A DNA stretch of 64,000 nt from Chitinibacter sp. SCUT-21 (GCA_041874755.1 CP102611.1:806001-870000); one strand, 5' to 3'; shown: positions 53,744 to 63,629, counted from the stretch's first letter. Translations and numbers: made by a program. The notes: a model not told the origin generated them from the sequence alone.

Positions 53744-55318
53744 TCAAAGGGCATCCAGCTTGGCCAAATAGATTTCAGCTTGCGCCAATGTAGCCGCTTG
53801 TTCAGCTGTGGATAGTTTGCCCCAGCTGCGATACGTCATGGCAAGGCGCGGATTGCGTGCTAGCCGATCAGCATGGCGGTGATGGAAATGCCAGTACAAA
53901 CTATTCAAGGGGCAAGCCATCTCACCGTGGCGCAATTTCGGTTGATAGGCACAGCCTTTGCAATAGTCGCTCATTTTGCTGATATAACTGGCCGAACCTG
54001 CGTAGGGTTTGCTGCCCAGTAAACCGCCATCGGCATACTGGCTCATGCCACGGGTATTGGGCAACTCGACCCATTCAAACGCATCGATATATATACCCAA
54101 GTACCACGCATCCACCTGATCGGGATCGATGCCGGCCAGGAGCGCAAAATTGCCGGTGACCATCAAGCGCTGAATGTGATGCGCGTACGAGAGCGACAAA
54201 GACTGACTAATCGCGTGCTGAAGGCAGGCCATATTGGTCTGCCCAGTCCAATACCAAGCCGGTAAATCGCGCTGGTGCGAGAGCACATTCAGTTGGCGAT
54301 ACTCAGGCATCCGTGCCCAATACACGCCACGCACAAATTCGCGCCAACCCAGAATTTGCCGCACAAAGCCTTCGACCGTTGCTAGGCTTACCGCGCCTTG
54401 TTGATACGCCGCGAGCGCGGCCTGAATCACCTCCATCGGGTGCAAGAGCTTGAGATTGAGCGCAAACGATAGCCCGGCATGAAACAAGGTGGGCGAGGCG
54501 CGGCTCATGGCGTCTTGATAAGCGCCGAAATGGGGCAAGGCGTGCACAATAAAATGCTGCAACCACGCTTGCGCCTCACGTCGGCTAAGCGGCCAATTGA
54601 ATGCAGCCGCTTGCGGCTCGCCCAGCGTTGTGACCCCAGCCGCGACGATCTCGTCCCACAGCGCTCGCAAATCATGTTGCGGCTGCGGCCAGCTTGGTGC
54701 AGGCGGATTGCCCGGCCAGCGTTGCCGATTGTCTGCATCAAAATTCCATTGCCCACCCAGGGGCTGGCCTGCGGCATCGAGCAAAATCTGGTATTGCCGG
54801 CGCATCGCGCGGTAAAAAAATTCCATTCGTGGGATTTTTTGCGCAAATTGCGTGCTGATCTGCGCTTGATCGGCGAGAAAATGTTCGCTATCTACAATCT
54901 GATGCTGTACTCCACAAGTAGCGGCAAATTCGCGCAAGTGCTGTGCCACCCGCCATTCATCCGGCTGCTGCCAAGCGAGTTCCGTGATTTGATGCCGCTG
55001 CATCAAGGCACTTAGATTGGCGGCAAAACTCTGACGATTTTCCGCCGCGCCCAAGCTGATGTAATGCACCACAAATCCCGCCTGCGCCAGCGCGCAAGCA
55101 AATCCGCGCATCGCCGCGAAGATGCCCAAAACTTTTTGTGCATGATGCCAAACGTAATCGGTCTCGCTGCGAATTTCCATCAGCACATACAGCGTATCGG
55201 CCTGCTCGCTTGCGTCACGAAGCCAAGAATGGCGCGCATTAAGCTGATCGCCCAAAATCAGCCGCAGGCGGCGAAAAGATTGCCCAGCGGGGGCTTGAGG
55301 CAATTTAGCCGCGTTCAT
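53744..55318 (-). CDS. phrB: Iron-sulfur bacterial cryptochrome/(6-4) photolyase
   Basis: About 524 residues of the FeS-BCP group: N-terminal Rossmann domain ([18 protein letters not shown]) and a C-terminal FAD-binding helical domain ([14 protein letters not shown]). Four cysteines that can hold a [4Fe-4S] cluster are near residues 365, 453, 456 and 469. Their spacings (88, 3, 13) equal those of Agrobacterium PhrB (C350, C438, C441, C454; from memory). It probably repairs (6-4) photoproducts using blue light. AGGGAG lies six bases before the ATG at 55318, which lies inside the DUF2256 gene; the two are translationally coupled. Confidence 0.93.
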   Translation of the reverse strand: MNAAKLPQAPAGQSFRRLRLILGDQLNARHSWLRDASEQADTLYVLMEIRSETDYVWHHAQKVLGIFAAMRGFACALAQAGFVVHYISLGAAENRQSFAANLSALMQRHQITELAWQQPDEWRVAQHLREFAATCGVQHQIVDSEHFLADQAQISTQFAQKIPRMEFFYRAMRRQYQILLDAAGQPLGGQWNFDADNRQRWPGNPPAPSWPQPQHDLRALWDEIVAAGVTTLGEPQAAAFNWPLSRREAQAWLQHFIVHALPHFGAYQDAMSRASPTLFHAGLSFALNLKLLHPMEVIQAALAAYQQGAVSLATVEGFVRQILGWREFVRGVYWARMPEYRQLNVLSHQRDLPAWYWTGQTNMACLQHAISQSLSLSYAHHIQRLMVTGNFALLAGIDPDQVDAWYLGIYIDAFEWVELPNTRGMSQYADGGLLGSKPYAGSASYISKMSDYCKGCAYQPKLRHGEMACPLNSLYWHFHHRHADRLARNPRLAMTYRSWGKLSTAEQAATLAQAEIYLAKLDAL

Positions 55319-55496
55319 CAGCAACTCCCTGAGCTCGCGCACTCGCTGCACAACGCTGGCTGCAATACTTAACCTGCTCCCAATCGCGCTGCCATTTTTT
55401 ACGCCAACTAAATGGCCGCTGGCAAACTGGGCATATTTTGCTCGGCAACTGAGCTTTCGCCGATACCGCTGCGCGGGATGGTTTACGGTCGGGCAT
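55305..55496 (-). CDS. DUF2256 zinc-ribbon-like protein
   Basis: A 63-residue basic protein with the DUF2256 signature [16 protein letters not shown] and [10 protein letters not shown]: two CxxC-type pairs able to bind zinc, rich in lysine and arginine. Its last 14 bases overlap the photolyase gene. This pairing with FeS photolyases is recurrent from general knowledge, but the role is not established. Tandem ATG at 55499/55496; the ribosome-binding site is weak. Confidence 0.88.
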   Translation of the reverse strand: MPDRKPSRAAVSAKAQLPSKICPVCQRPFSWRKKWQRDWEQVKYCSQRCAASARAQGVADERG

Positions 55497-55499
55497 CAT

Positions 55500-55832
55500 T
55501 TTCCATAACTGAATAGTAGGTTTCGAAATTCACCAAATCGCTGAAGATGTTGGCTTGATTGCTTGCAAAATAGGTCTAAGTCCATCGAAAATTACGTAGG
55601 AATATATACACCCAATTGCCGCTCCACCTAAATAAAACTTAGCGTATCAAAACATCCCCTACATCAAACAGATCCTGATCTAAATGAGTATCTAATCTGA
55701 GCTATTGGCCAGCTTAAAGTCATACGCTCCCACTCGGCTAAGTCCATCTGAATTGTAAACAAATCATGACACACCTTACACTGGAGCTTATCATTATGAA
55801 ATACTTATTAAGCAACACTCAGGAATCCTCGT
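55500..55832. other. Intergenic region, divergent promoters expected
   Basis: These 333 bases between the minus-strand DUF2256-photolyase pair and the plus-strand NERD-helicase gene hold no supported gene or RNA. The only clear element is AGGA eight bases before the helicase ATG. An AT-rich stretch around 55601-55611 (ATATATACA) could be part of a promoter for the photolyase pair; no LexA box was seen. Confidence 0.4.
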
Positions 55833-57671
55833 ATGGCAACGCTTATCCCTAGTTTAAACACCTGTCTACCCCGCATGACTTCAGGGGAAAAGCGCTTTGC
55901 TCGCCGATTGGAAGCATTGCTAGAAGAAGATTATTTGTGTTGGTATGACGTAACGGTTGGAGTTAAACGACGCAGGCCCGATTTTCTGATTTTAAATCCT
56001 TACCGAGGCTTATTGGCTCTGGAAGTCAAAGATTGGAAGCTATCGAGCATTCTTCGAATTGACCCCCACATTGTTGAATGTGATTTCAACGGCCAATATA
56101 AAAAGGATGTCAATCCGCTGCTAAAAGCACGGGACTTCATCAATGTCACGATTGATCTACTGAAAAAAGACCCGCTTTTAATCAACCCCGCAAACAGCCG
56201 TTATGCCGGAAAGTTAGTTATGCCCTATGGCCACGGTTTAATTCTGGCCAACATCACCCGCAAAGATTTTAATGAGGCGAATTTGGCCGATGTGCTACCT
56301 GAACATTTGGTGATTTGTCAGGATGAGATGACCGAATCGGCCGATGCAGAAGCTTTTCAAAAACGTTTATGGGACATGTTTTTGCACCCTTTTCCTTGTC
56401 AACTGACTTTGCCTCAAATAGATCGAATTCGGTGGCACCTCTTCCCAGATGTACGAATTGTTTGCCGTCAAGGTAGCTTATTTGATGCCGATCCAGCTGA
56501 AGCAGCAGCCGAAACCTTGGCCATTCCAGACCTAATTCGCGTGATGGATTTACAGCAGGAACAGTTAGCACGTAGCCTTGGTGACGGTCATCGTGTTATT
56601 CATGGCGTTGCAGGATCAGGCAAAACCATGATTTTGGGTTACCGAGCAGAATATTTGGCCAAAAATGCTAGCAAGCCAGTCTTAATTCTTTGCTACAACA
56701 AAGCCTTATCCGAAAAGCTAAAACATTGGATGGCTCAAAAAGGCTTATCACAACAAGTGAGCGTGCAAACATTTCATAGCTGGTGTGGTGAAATGGCGCG
56801 CACTTACCTATTACCCAAATCCAAAGCAAGACCCTTTAGCGATGAATATTGGCAAGAAACCATACAAGGGGTAATTGATGGAGTTACACGCAATGAAGTG
56901 CCCGCAGGGCAATACTCCGCCCTATTGATCGATGAAGGGCATGATTTCAAACCTGAGTGGTTACGCCTTGTGGTGCAAATGGTCGATCCGAGCAGTAATT
57001 CCCTACTAATGCTCTACGACAGCGCGCAGGATATTTACCAAAAGTCGAGCAAGCGCCAATTTACTTTTTCTAGCGTCGGCATACAGGCACGTGGGCGCAC
57101 TACGATATTGAAATTGAATTACCGAAATAGTGCTGAAGTACTCGGCGTAGCTTATGAATTTGCTCGCGATTTACTCTCGGCACAAGATGCCGAAGAAGAC
57201 GGTGTACCCTTAGTCCTGCCGCAAACCGCAGGGCGACGCGATATGGTGCCTGAATTTATTCAGCTACCAACCTTTAATGCGGAACTTGAAACCATCTCGA
57301 AAAAATTAAAGCACTGCCAAGAGCAAGGTATTGAATGGCGCGATATGGCCGTGTTGGCGTATTTTAATTATCAACTTGATGCTATTCGTGAATACCTCAC
57401 ACGCTCACAGATTCCGGTACAAACTGGGCCGCAGGATACTGCAAATGGCGTCTCTATACTCACGCTACATGCCAGCAAAGGCCTTGAATTTCCCGTAGTT
57501 GCAATTGCAGGTTTGGGTAGTTTACCCCATCAAAAAAGCGATGAAACCGAACAAGCACGCGTATTATATGTAGGCATGACGCGTGCGATGAATCAGCTTT
57601 ATCTAACTGCGGATCGCGAATCGGTATTTGCCCAAAAAGCACGAGCCGCCTGCGACAAAATTGCCGCCTAA
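55833..57671 (+). CDS. NERD nuclease-UvrD-type helicase fusion
   Basis: A 612-residue protein. The N-terminal NERD nuclease-related domain (about 15-110) has a PD-(D/E)xK-like set: D50 in RRRPD and E64/K66 in LEVKDW. A superfamily 1 UvrD-like helicase follows: Walker A GVAGSGKT (258-265), Walker B LLIDEGHDF, LNYRNS (motif IV), TLHASKGLEFPVV (motif V) and RVLYVGMTRAMNQLYL (motif VI). A cytoplasmic DNA processing enzyme, possibly in repair or defence; the partner is unknown and it stands alone. AGGA lies eight bases before the ATG. Confidence 0.9.
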   Translation: MATLIPSLNTCLPRMTSGEKRFARRLEALLEEDYLCWYDVTVGVKRRRPDFLILNPYRGLLALEVKDWKLSSILRIDPHIVECDFNGQYKKDVNPLLKARDFINVTIDLLKKDPLLINPANSRYAGKLVMPYGHGLILANITRKDFNEANLADVLPEHLVICQDEMTESADAEAFQKRLWDMFLHPFPCQLTLPQIDRIRWHLFPDVRIVCRQGSLFDADPAEAAAETLAIPDLIRVMDLQQEQLARSLGDGHRVIHGVAGSGKTMILGYRAEYLAKNASKPVLILCYNKALSEKLKHWMAQKGLSQQVSVQTFHSWCGEMARTYLLPKSKARPFSDEYWQETIQGVIDGVTRNEVPAGQYSALLIDEGHDFKPEWLRLVVQMVDPSSNSLLMLYDSAQDIYQKSSKRQFTFSSVGIQARGRTTILKLNYRNSAEVLGVAYEFARDLLSAQDAEEDGVPLVLPQTAGRRDMVPEFIQLPTFNAELETISKKLKHCQEQGIEWRDMAVLAYFNYQLDAIREYLTRSQIPVQTGPQDTANGVSILTLHASKGLEFPVVAIAGLGSLPHQKSDETEQARVLYVGMTRAMNQLYLTADRESVFAQKARAACDKIAA

Positions 57672-57698
57672 AAAAAGCCCGCATTTCTGCGGGCTTTT
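57671..57698. terminator. Bidirectional terminator between helicase gene and guaA
   Basis: An 11-bp stem AAAAGCCCGCA/TGCGGGCTTTT with a TTTC loop between convergent stop codons. Confidence 0.9.
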
Positions 57699-57720
57699 GA
57701 TTCGAAGAGCATTGAGCTAA

Positions 57721-59298
57721 TTATTCCCACTCAATCGTCGCAGGTGGTTTGCCGCTTACATCGTATACCACGCGATTCAGGCCACGCACTTCGTTGATGA
57801 TGCGGTTTGATACACGCCCCAACAAGCTGTATGGCAATTCGGCCCAGTGGGCGGTCATGAAGTCGCTGGTCACGACTGCGCGCAATGCCACCACGTAGTC
57901 ATACGTACGTCCATCGCCCATTACGCCGACTGATTTGACAGGCAGGAATACCGCAAACGCTTGGCTGGTCAGGTCATACCAGTTTTTGCCAGTTTTTTCG
58001 TCCACGGTATTGCGCAGCTCTTCGATGAAAATCGCATCCGCGCGACGCAGCAGGTCGGCGTATTCCATTTTCACTTCGCCAAGGATACGCACACCAAGGC
58101 CTGGGCCTGGGAATGGGTGGCGATAGACCATTTCTGGTGGCAAGCCCAGCGCCACGCCCAGCTGACGTACTTCATCTTTAAACAACTCGCGCAGTGGCTC
58201 AAGTAGTTTCAAGTTCATGTCTTCGGGCAAGCCGCCGACATTGTGGTGGCTCTTGATCGCGTGCGCTTTGCCGGTTTTCGCGCCCGCTGATTCGATCACG
58301 TCTGGGTAAATCGTGCCTTGGGCCAACCATTTTGCCGTCGTCAGTTTGCCTGATTCTTGCTGGAATACTTCAACGAACTCGCCGCCGATGATTTTGCGTT
58401 TGCGTTCAGGATCGGTCACACCAGCGAGTTTGCCCATGAACTGTTCAGTCGCGTCAACGCGGATTACTTTCACGCCCATATTGCGCGCGAACATATCCAT
58501 CACCATATCGCCTTCGTTCAGGCGCAACAGGCCATGGTCAACAAACACGCAGGTCAGTTGATCGCCAATCGCGCGGTGAATCAGCGCCGCAGCAACCGAT
58601 GAATCGACGCCGCCCGACAGACCAAGGATGACTTCTTCATCGCCCACTTGTTCGCGGATTTTTTTCACCGCTTCTTCGATGTAGTTTGGCATCGTCCACG
58701 ATGGCGTGGCATCGCACACGTGCAGCACAAAGCGGTGGATCATTTCAGTGCCGCGTTTGGTGTGCGTTACTTCTGGGTGGAACTGTACGGCGTAGAATTG
58801 GCGTGCTTCATCGGCCATGGCTGCGATTGGGCAAGATGGCGTTTCGGCGATCACGTTAAAGCCGACAGGCAGCGCCGTTACTTTATCGCCGTGGCTCATC
58901 CACACATCGAGGAAACCATTGCCTGCTGCGTCAACGCGGTCTTGCAGGCCTTCGAATAATTTTGAGTGATGACGCGCTTGGATTTCGGCGTAGCCAAATT
59001 CGCGCTTGTCGCCCGATTCAACTTTACCGCCCAAAGTTTGCGCCATGAACTGCATGCCGTAACAGATACCGAGAACTGGAATACCCAATTCAAATAATTT
59101 TGGATCTGCTTGGTAATCCGACTCGTACACCGAGTTCGGGCCGCCGGACAAGATAATGCCCTTCGGGTTGAATTCTTTGATGAAATCGAGCGTCACATCG
59201 AACGGGTGCAGTTCACAATACACATGCGCTTCGCGCACGCGACGGGCGATCAGCTGCGACACTTGCGAGCCGAAATCAAGAATCAGGATCTTATCCAT
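57721..59298 (-). CDS. guaA: GMP synthase (glutamine-hydrolysing)
   Basis: A 525-residue two-domain enzyme converting XMP to GMP. The glutamine amidotransferase domain (about 1-200) has [19 protein letters not shown] with the nucleophile cysteine, and FHPEVTHT. The ATP pyrophosphatase domain has [11 protein letters not shown] and the dimerisation domain has [12 protein letters not shown], ending [18 protein letters not shown]. Full length. The usual partner guaB is not in this window. The 154 bases upstream to dacB contain no clear riboswitch. Confidence 0.97.
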   Translation of the reverse strand: MDKILILDFGSQVSQLIARRVREAHVYCELHPFDVTLDFIKEFNPKGIILSGGPNSVYESDYQADPKLFELGIPVLGICYGMQFMAQTLGGKVESGDKREFGYAEIQARHHSKLFEGLQDRVDAAGNGFLDVWMSHGDKVTALPVGFNVIAETPSCPIAAMADEARQFYAVQFHPEVTHTKRGTEMIHRFVLHVCDATPSWTMPNYIEEAVKKIREQVGDEEVILGLSGGVDSSVAAALIHRAIGDQLTCVFVDHGLLRLNEGDMVMDMFARNMGVKVIRVDATEQFMGKLAGVTDPERKRKIIGGEFVEVFQQESGKLTTAKWLAQGTIYPDVIESAGAKTGKAHAIKSHHNVGGLPEDMNLKLLEPLRELFKDEVRQLGVALGLPPEMVYRHPFPGPGLGVRILGEVKMEYADLLRRADAIFIEELRNTVDEKTGKNWYDLTSQAFAVFLPVKSVGVMGDGRTYDYVVALRAVVTSDFMTAHWAELPYSLLGRVSNRIINEVRGLNRVVYDVSGKPPATIEWE

Positions 59299-59452
59299 AC
59301 CGATTTTTCCAGTGGGTTGGCGGTAAAACGCGCCATTTTACCGCGCTATTGAGCCAGATGCGAGTCGCAATGCCAAATGGCTGGATAGCTAGAGGGGTAT
59401 TGGCCTGAAGATCTCACTGCAAGAAAGCCTCAGACCAATACATCGGCGGGTA

Positions 59453-60865
59453 TTATTTCTCGATCACGCCACGAATTAACTGATCAATCGTAGGCAAGGC
59501 TTTGGCCGCTTCGGCGTGATTAACGATGGCGACCACAGCCCAGTTTTTGCCGCTACGATCTTGCACATAACCAGCGGCCGCGCGCACGTCGCGCAAGGAG
59601 CCTGTTTTGATGTGCGCCTCACCAGCTTTATCGCCAAGGCGTTTTTTCATTGTGCCGTCCAAACCAATTAGCGGCAGTGAGCTAATGTATTCGGCGGCGT
59701 ACGGGCTGCGTGAAGCGGCAACGAGTAAATCGGCCAAATGGCGCGCGCTGATTTGCTCTTTGCGCGAGAGGCCAGAGCCGTTTTCCATCACCAATTCTGG
59801 CCACACCAAACCGGCGGATTTCAGGCCAGCTTGAATCGCCGCAAAGCCCGCTTCGTCAGTATTTGGTTTCGATTGGCCGATCTCGGCGCCCAAAGTGAGG
59901 TAGAGCTGGCGCGCCATTAAATTATTGCTGTATTTATTAATGTCGCGAATATTGCTCACCATATCGGGCGAGCGCGTTGATGCCAACACCACGGCCTTGG
60001 CCGGTGTGACGCCGTCTTCGGTTTGGCCAGAGCCTTTACCGCCGGCTTGGTACCACAAATACCAAAACAGCGCCGATGTGTACGATTTGGCCGTTAACAC
60101 CGGCACATAGCGCTCGGCTTTGCAGCCCGCTGGCATTTCGCCGACGTATTGCACCAAAAATTCAGAGCCGCTCACCTCGCCCATGCGCTGCTGCACGCGC
60201 TTGGCCCACGCCGCACAACTGCCGCCCTCGCCCAACGCCAATTGATTACTCACGCGCACCTGATTCAGCGGCGGCTCGGCGCGCAAAATGACGCGCTCGC
60301 CAGTCGAATCAAAGGTCACGCGTTGCGTGCGAAAATTACTCATTAGCGCATCGGGCTCGACCATAAACGCGCGCTCGGTTTCGCTGTCGTCGTCATATTG
60401 CTCAAGAGCTTTGCTGCGCTGAAAATAGCTGCCATCGAGCACCAAGGGGCCGCGAATATCCTCAACGCCCGCCGCTTTCAAATCCCGAATCCACAACCAC
60501 ATCCGCTCGATTGTTAGTTTCGGGTCGCCCTTGCCGCGCAAATACAGCGGGCTATCGAGCACGCCTTTGACCGGCGCTTGATTGGCGAGCAAATCACTTT
60601 GCCATTGCCACGCGGGCCCAAGCTGATGCAAACCAGCCCACGTCGTGACCAATTTCATCGTTGACGCTGGGTTACGCGGCTGGTTTTCGAGATGGAACTG
60701 CCCGCCTTTGCCGCCATCGAGTGGCACGATGGCGACGCTAATCGCTTCACTAGGAATACCGGCGGCTTTGAGACTTTGCGCTACTTTGGCGGGCAATTCG
60801 GCTTGCGCCACGCCTGCGAGCAAGGCAGAACAGAGCGCAACTTTTAGGTAGTGGGATTTGATCAT
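59453..60865 (-). CDS. dacB: D-alanyl-D-alanine carboxypeptidase/endopeptidase PBP4
   Basis: A 470-residue penicillin-binding protein of the S13 family. Signal peptide MIKSHYLKVALCSALLAGVA ends near AQA. The three active-site motifs are present: NPASTMKLVTT (SxxK), KYSNNLMARQ (SxN) and HIKTGSLRD (KTG). The large insertion between the first two motifs is typical of PBP4. It trims and cleaves peptidoglycan crosslinks in the periplasm. Its start lies 18 bases after the end of the preceding small gene on the same strand. Confidence 0.94.
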   Translation of the reverse strand: MIKSHYLKVALCSALLAGVAQAELPAKVAQSLKAAGIPSEAISVAIVPLDGGKGGQFHLENQPRNPASTMKLVTTWAGLHQLGPAWQWQSDLLANQAPVKGVLDSPLYLRGKGDPKLTIERMWLWIRDLKAAGVEDIRGPLVLDGSYFQRSKALEQYDDDSETERAFMVEPDALMSNFRTQRVTFDSTGERVILRAEPPLNQVRVSNQLALGEGGSCAAWAKRVQQRMGEVSGSEFLVQYVGEMPAGCKAERYVPVLTAKSYTSALFWYLWYQAGGKGSGQTEDGVTPAKAVVLASTRSPDMVSNIRDINKYSNNLMARQLYLTLGAEIGQSKPNTDEAGFAAIQAGLKSAGLVWPELVMENGSGLSRKEQISARHLADLLVAASRSPYAAEYISSLPLIGLDGTMKKRLGDKAGEAHIKTGSLRDVRAAAGYVQDRSGKNWAVVAIVNHAEAAKALPTIDQLIRGVIEK

Positions 60866-60882
60866 CGGTGGTCTCGTTAGGG

Positions 60883-61092
60883 CTATTTAGCCGCTTGGCG
60901 CGCTTTCCACGCCAGATGGGCTTGTCGATATTCGTTCATTTCTTCGGCGTATAAATCAAAAATGCACGGCGAGCAGGCGCTGTTGCAGCAGGCCTCCAGC
61001 GGCGGCTCGATCGGCGGTTGTGGCTCTGGATCATGCTTGCTGTCTTGCGCTGCCGCCACATCAGCAATGGGCAACTGTTTATTTTCTTCCAT
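60883..61092 (-). CDS. Oxidoreductase-like domain small protein
   Basis: A 69-residue protein with the Oxidored-like pattern: a proline-rich EPQPPIEPPLEACCNSACSP stretch, then CIFDLYAEEMNEYRQAHLAW. Four cysteines (CC, AC, PC) are arranged for metal or cluster binding. Members are short proteins or extensions found in bacteria and mitochondria; the role is unknown. It is divergent from dnaX and immediately upstream of dacB. Confidence 0.8.
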   Translation of the reverse strand: MEENKQLPIADVAAAQDSKHDPEPQPPIEPPLEACCNSACSPCIFDLYAEEMNEYRQAHLAWKARQAAK

Positions 61093-61154
61093 CTTTCTAA
61101 CCTAAAATCGGGCGCACTCACTCAGACAAATATCGAATCTGATAGAATCGCGCC

Positions 61155-63053
61155 ATGGCCTATCAAGTACTCGCGCGCAAATGGCGCCCTAAAACATTCG
61201 CCCAACTCGTTGGGCAAGAGCATGTGATTAAAGCACTGGCAAACGCGTTTGCCAGCGAGCGACTACACCATGCGTATTTGTTAACCGGCACCCGCGGTGT
61301 GGGCAAAACCACGATCGCGCGGATTATGGCCAAGGCGCTCAATTGCGAAACGGGCATTACGTCCGAGCCATGCGGCGTGTGTTCAGCGTGTACGCAAATC
61401 GACGCTGGTCGCTTTGTAGACTTGCTCGAAATCGACGCGGCATCAAACACCGGCATCGACAATATTCGCGAAGTCTTGGACAACGCACAATACTCGCCGA
61501 CCGCGGGGCGCTTCAAAGTGTACATCATCGACGAGGTCCACATGCTGTCCAAATCAGCATTCAACGCGATGCTGAAAACCTTGGAAGAGCCGCCTAGTCA
61601 CGTGAAATTTATTCTGGCGACGACCGATCCGCAAAAAGTGCCGATTACGGTGCTGAGCCGTTGCCTGCAGTTTTCCTTGCGCCAGATGACACCGCAGCAA
61701 GTCTCTGGCCACCTGAATAAAGTCCTCGAAGCCGAGCAAGTGAAATTTGAGCCGCTGGCGCTCAATCTGCTCGGCCACGCGGCCAATGGCTCGATGCGCG
61801 ATGCGCTCTCCCTGCTCGATCAAGCGATTGCGCACGGTGCAGGTCAGGTTGAAGAAGCGGGCGTGCGCGCGATGCTCGGCGCGGTGGATCAAAGCTATTT
61901 ATTCGACTTACTCGACGCGCTTGCTGCGCACGATGGCCCGCGTTTGCTGCAAACGGCGGATGCGATTGCGTCTCGGGGTTTGTCGTACGAGGCCGCTTTG
62001 CACGAGCTGGCGAATGTTTTGCATCAAGTCGCGCTAACGCAAGCGGTACCGAATGCTTTGGCCGATGATTTGCCGCAGCGTGGGCAAATCTTGGCCGCAG
62101 CGCAGGCTTTAAGCCCAGAAGACACGCAGCTGTATTACCAAATTGCGCTGCACGGCCGCCGCGATTTGCCGCTTGCGCCGGATGAATACGCTGGCTTTAC
62201 GATGACACTGCTGCGGATGCTGGCCTTTGCTCCGGCGAAGCCGGAGCAAGTCAATCAAATGGTCTCTCCAGCGAAGCCGGAGCAAGTCAGTGGAAATATC
62301 TCTCAGGCCAAGCCAGAGCAAATATGCGGAAATATCTCGCCAGCGCAGCCAACAGCGAGTGCCGCACCAAGCCCAGCGGCGCCAACGAATAGCGCCAGCG
62401 CATCTGTTCAATCTGGAGCTACGCCACAGGGAAAGCCTGAACAGGCTGCGCAGACGATAGCTGCTCGCGAGCCTGTGCCAGCGGCTGCGCCCAAAGCAGA
62501 ACCCGCACCAAGTTACGCGGATTTAGAGCCGCCACCATGGCACAGCGAGGCGGCGGAGGCGATTTATCAGGCGAGCGAGCCTGCGCCTCAGTATGTTGCA
62601 GAGCCAGCACAAGCAGTACCAGTGCTTGAATCAGCGCCCAGCGCATTACCAGTCCGTGAAAATAAACCCGCCGAGCCATTTAATGGCGATTGGCGTGGTT
62701 TAGTGGTTCAACTCAAACTCGGCGCCGCAGGTATGCTGGCGCAGAACGCGCAGCTTATGGGCTACAGCGATATACATATTGATTTACAGGTGGCAGAAGA
62801 ACATCGCGCGGTCGCAACGCGCGATTATCAAGACAAATTACGCAGCGCACTGTCTGAGCATTTTGGCCGCGAGATCACCGTCAACGTCAATATTGGCGAG
62901 ATTGCTGGAGAAACACCTGCCATTATGTTGGTGCGCGAAAATGCCGCGCGGCAGGAAACCGCCGTCGCGGCGATTCAAAATGATCCATTTATTCAAACCT
63001 TGGTGCGCGATATGGGCGGCACGATCGACGCAGCGTCGATCAAACCGCTGTAA
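61155..63053 (+). CDS. dnaX: DNA polymerase III subunit gamma/tau
   Basis: A 632-residue clamp-loader subunit. The AAA+ region has GTRGVGKTTIARI (Walker A), the zinc-binding cysteines in CETGITSEPCGVCSAC, YIIDEVHMLS (Walker B) and LEEPPSHVKFILATTD with the sensor region. Domain III is followed by a long Ala/Pro/Gln/Glu-rich linker (about residues 355-510) containing a 12-residue tandem repeat, then a C-terminal tau domain (GDWRGLVVQLKLG onward) that contacts the polymerase core. No A-run slippery site was found in the linker, so there is no sign of programmed frameshifting to a short gamma form. Confidence 0.96.
   Translation: MAYQVLARKWRPKTFAQLVGQEHVIKALANAFASERLHHAYLLTGTRGVGKTTIARIMAKALNCETGITSEPCGVCSACTQIDAGRFVDLLEIDAASNTGIDNIREVLDNAQYSPTAGRFKVYIIDEVHMLSKSAFNAMLKTLEEPPSHVKFILATTDPQKVPITVLSRCLQFSLRQMTPQQVSGHLNKVLEAEQVKFEPLALNLLGHAANGSMRDALSLLDQAIAHGAGQVEEAGVRAMLGAVDQSYLFDLLDALAAHDGPRLLQTADAIASRGLSYEAALHELANVLHQVALTQAVPNALADDLPQRGQILAAAQALSPEDTQLYYQIALHGRRDLPLAPDEYAGFTMTLLRMLAFAPAKPEQVNQMVSPAKPEQVSGNISQAKPEQICGNISPAQPTASAAPSPAAPTNSASASVQSGATPQGKPEQAAQTIAAREPVPAAAPKAEPAPSYADLEPPPWHSEAAEAIYQASEPAPQYVAEPAQAVPVLESAPSALPVRENKPAEPFNGDWRGLVVQLKLGAAGMLAQNAQLMGYSDIHIDLQVAEEHRAVATRDYQDKLRSALSEHFGREITVNVNIGEIAGETPAIMLVRENAARQETAVAAIQNDPFIQTLVRDMGGTIDAASIKPL
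62232..62339 (+). repeat. 36-bp tandem repeat within dnaX
   Basis: Three consecutive in-frame 36-base units (62232-62267, 62268-62303, 62304-62339) encode PAKPEQVNQMVS, PAKPEQVSGNIS and QAKPEQICGNIS, followed by a decayed PAQP start. Units 1 and 2 share 20 of their first 22 bases or better. A further KPEQ occurs near 62435. Confidence 0.85.
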
Positions 63054-63089
63054 TTGCACCATTCTTTAGTTAGCAAAAAAGGAAGCATT

Positions 63090-63419
63090 ATGTTCAATAA
63101 AGGCGGTTTGGGCGGCTTGATGAAGCAAGCTCAGCAAATGCAAGAAAACATGAAAAAAGCCCAAGACGAATTGGCCAATGTTGAAGTGGAAGGCCAATCG
63201 GGCGCTGGTCTGGTGAAAATCACGCTGACCTGCGCCAACGTGGTAAAACGCGTGGCAATCGATGACAGCTTGCTGTCTGATGACAAAGACATACTGGAAG
63301 ACTTGATCGCTGCAGCCTTTAACGATGCGCTGCGCAAAGCGGAAAGCACTAGCCAGGAAAAAATGGGTGCGTTGACTGCGGGTCTGCCGTTGCCACCGGG
63401 CATGAAGTTCCCATTCTAA
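63090..63419 (+). CDS. YbaB/EbfC nucleoid-associated protein
   Basis: A 109-residue protein, [20 protein letters not shown] onward. An N-terminal helix pair is followed by the conserved central sheet ([22 protein letters not shown]), [17 protein letters not shown] and the [10 protein letters not shown] tail. EbfC/YbaB dimers bind DNA; the gene commonly lies between dnaX and recR, as here. AAAGGA precedes the ATG at 63090. Confidence 0.95.
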   Translation: MFNKGGLGGLMKQAQQMQENMKKAQDELANVEVEGQSGAGLVKITLTCANVVKRVAIDDSLLSDDKDILEDLIAAAFNDALRKAESTSQEKMGALTAGLPLPPGMKFPF

Positions 63420-63454
63420 TTCGCTTTATCCAATCTGGCGGCTACGCCTGCACA

Positions 63455-63533
63455 GCTTGCGACCGTCCGCTGCTCGCAATCCTCATGTACGTTCAGTACA
63501 TTGCGGTTGCTGTGCTGCGTGGCGGTCACAATC
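63455..63533. repeat. Long imperfect palindrome upstream of recR
   Basis: Two arms, 63455-63490 and 63496-63533, form an imperfect inverted repeat around a 5-base loop GTTCA, with the inner arm CATGTAC/GTACATT and outer blocks GCGACCGTCC.../...GGCGGTCAC. It is non-coding, lies between ybaB and recR, and looks like a dispersed extragenic palindromic element. Confidence 0.6.
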
Positions 63534-63629
63534 TGTTTTGGCTCGCCAGCCAGCTTAGACAAAGCCTGCATACCAAGCACGGTATCGCTACACACCTAGC
63601 ACCCATCAATCCTTTCAAGGCAATACCCG

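Noticed and set aside
59299..59452. Possible purine riboswitch upstream of guaA
   Set aside because: No conserved purine or guanidine aptamer pattern could be seen; purine control in this group is normally by repressors.
62232..62339. Repeat array in dnaX as a possible CRISPR
   Set aside because: The units are in frame, contiguous without unique spacers, and encode a protein motif.
62340..62560. Programmed frameshift site for a gamma form of DnaX
   Set aside because: No A-run slippery heptamer or following stem was found in the linker.
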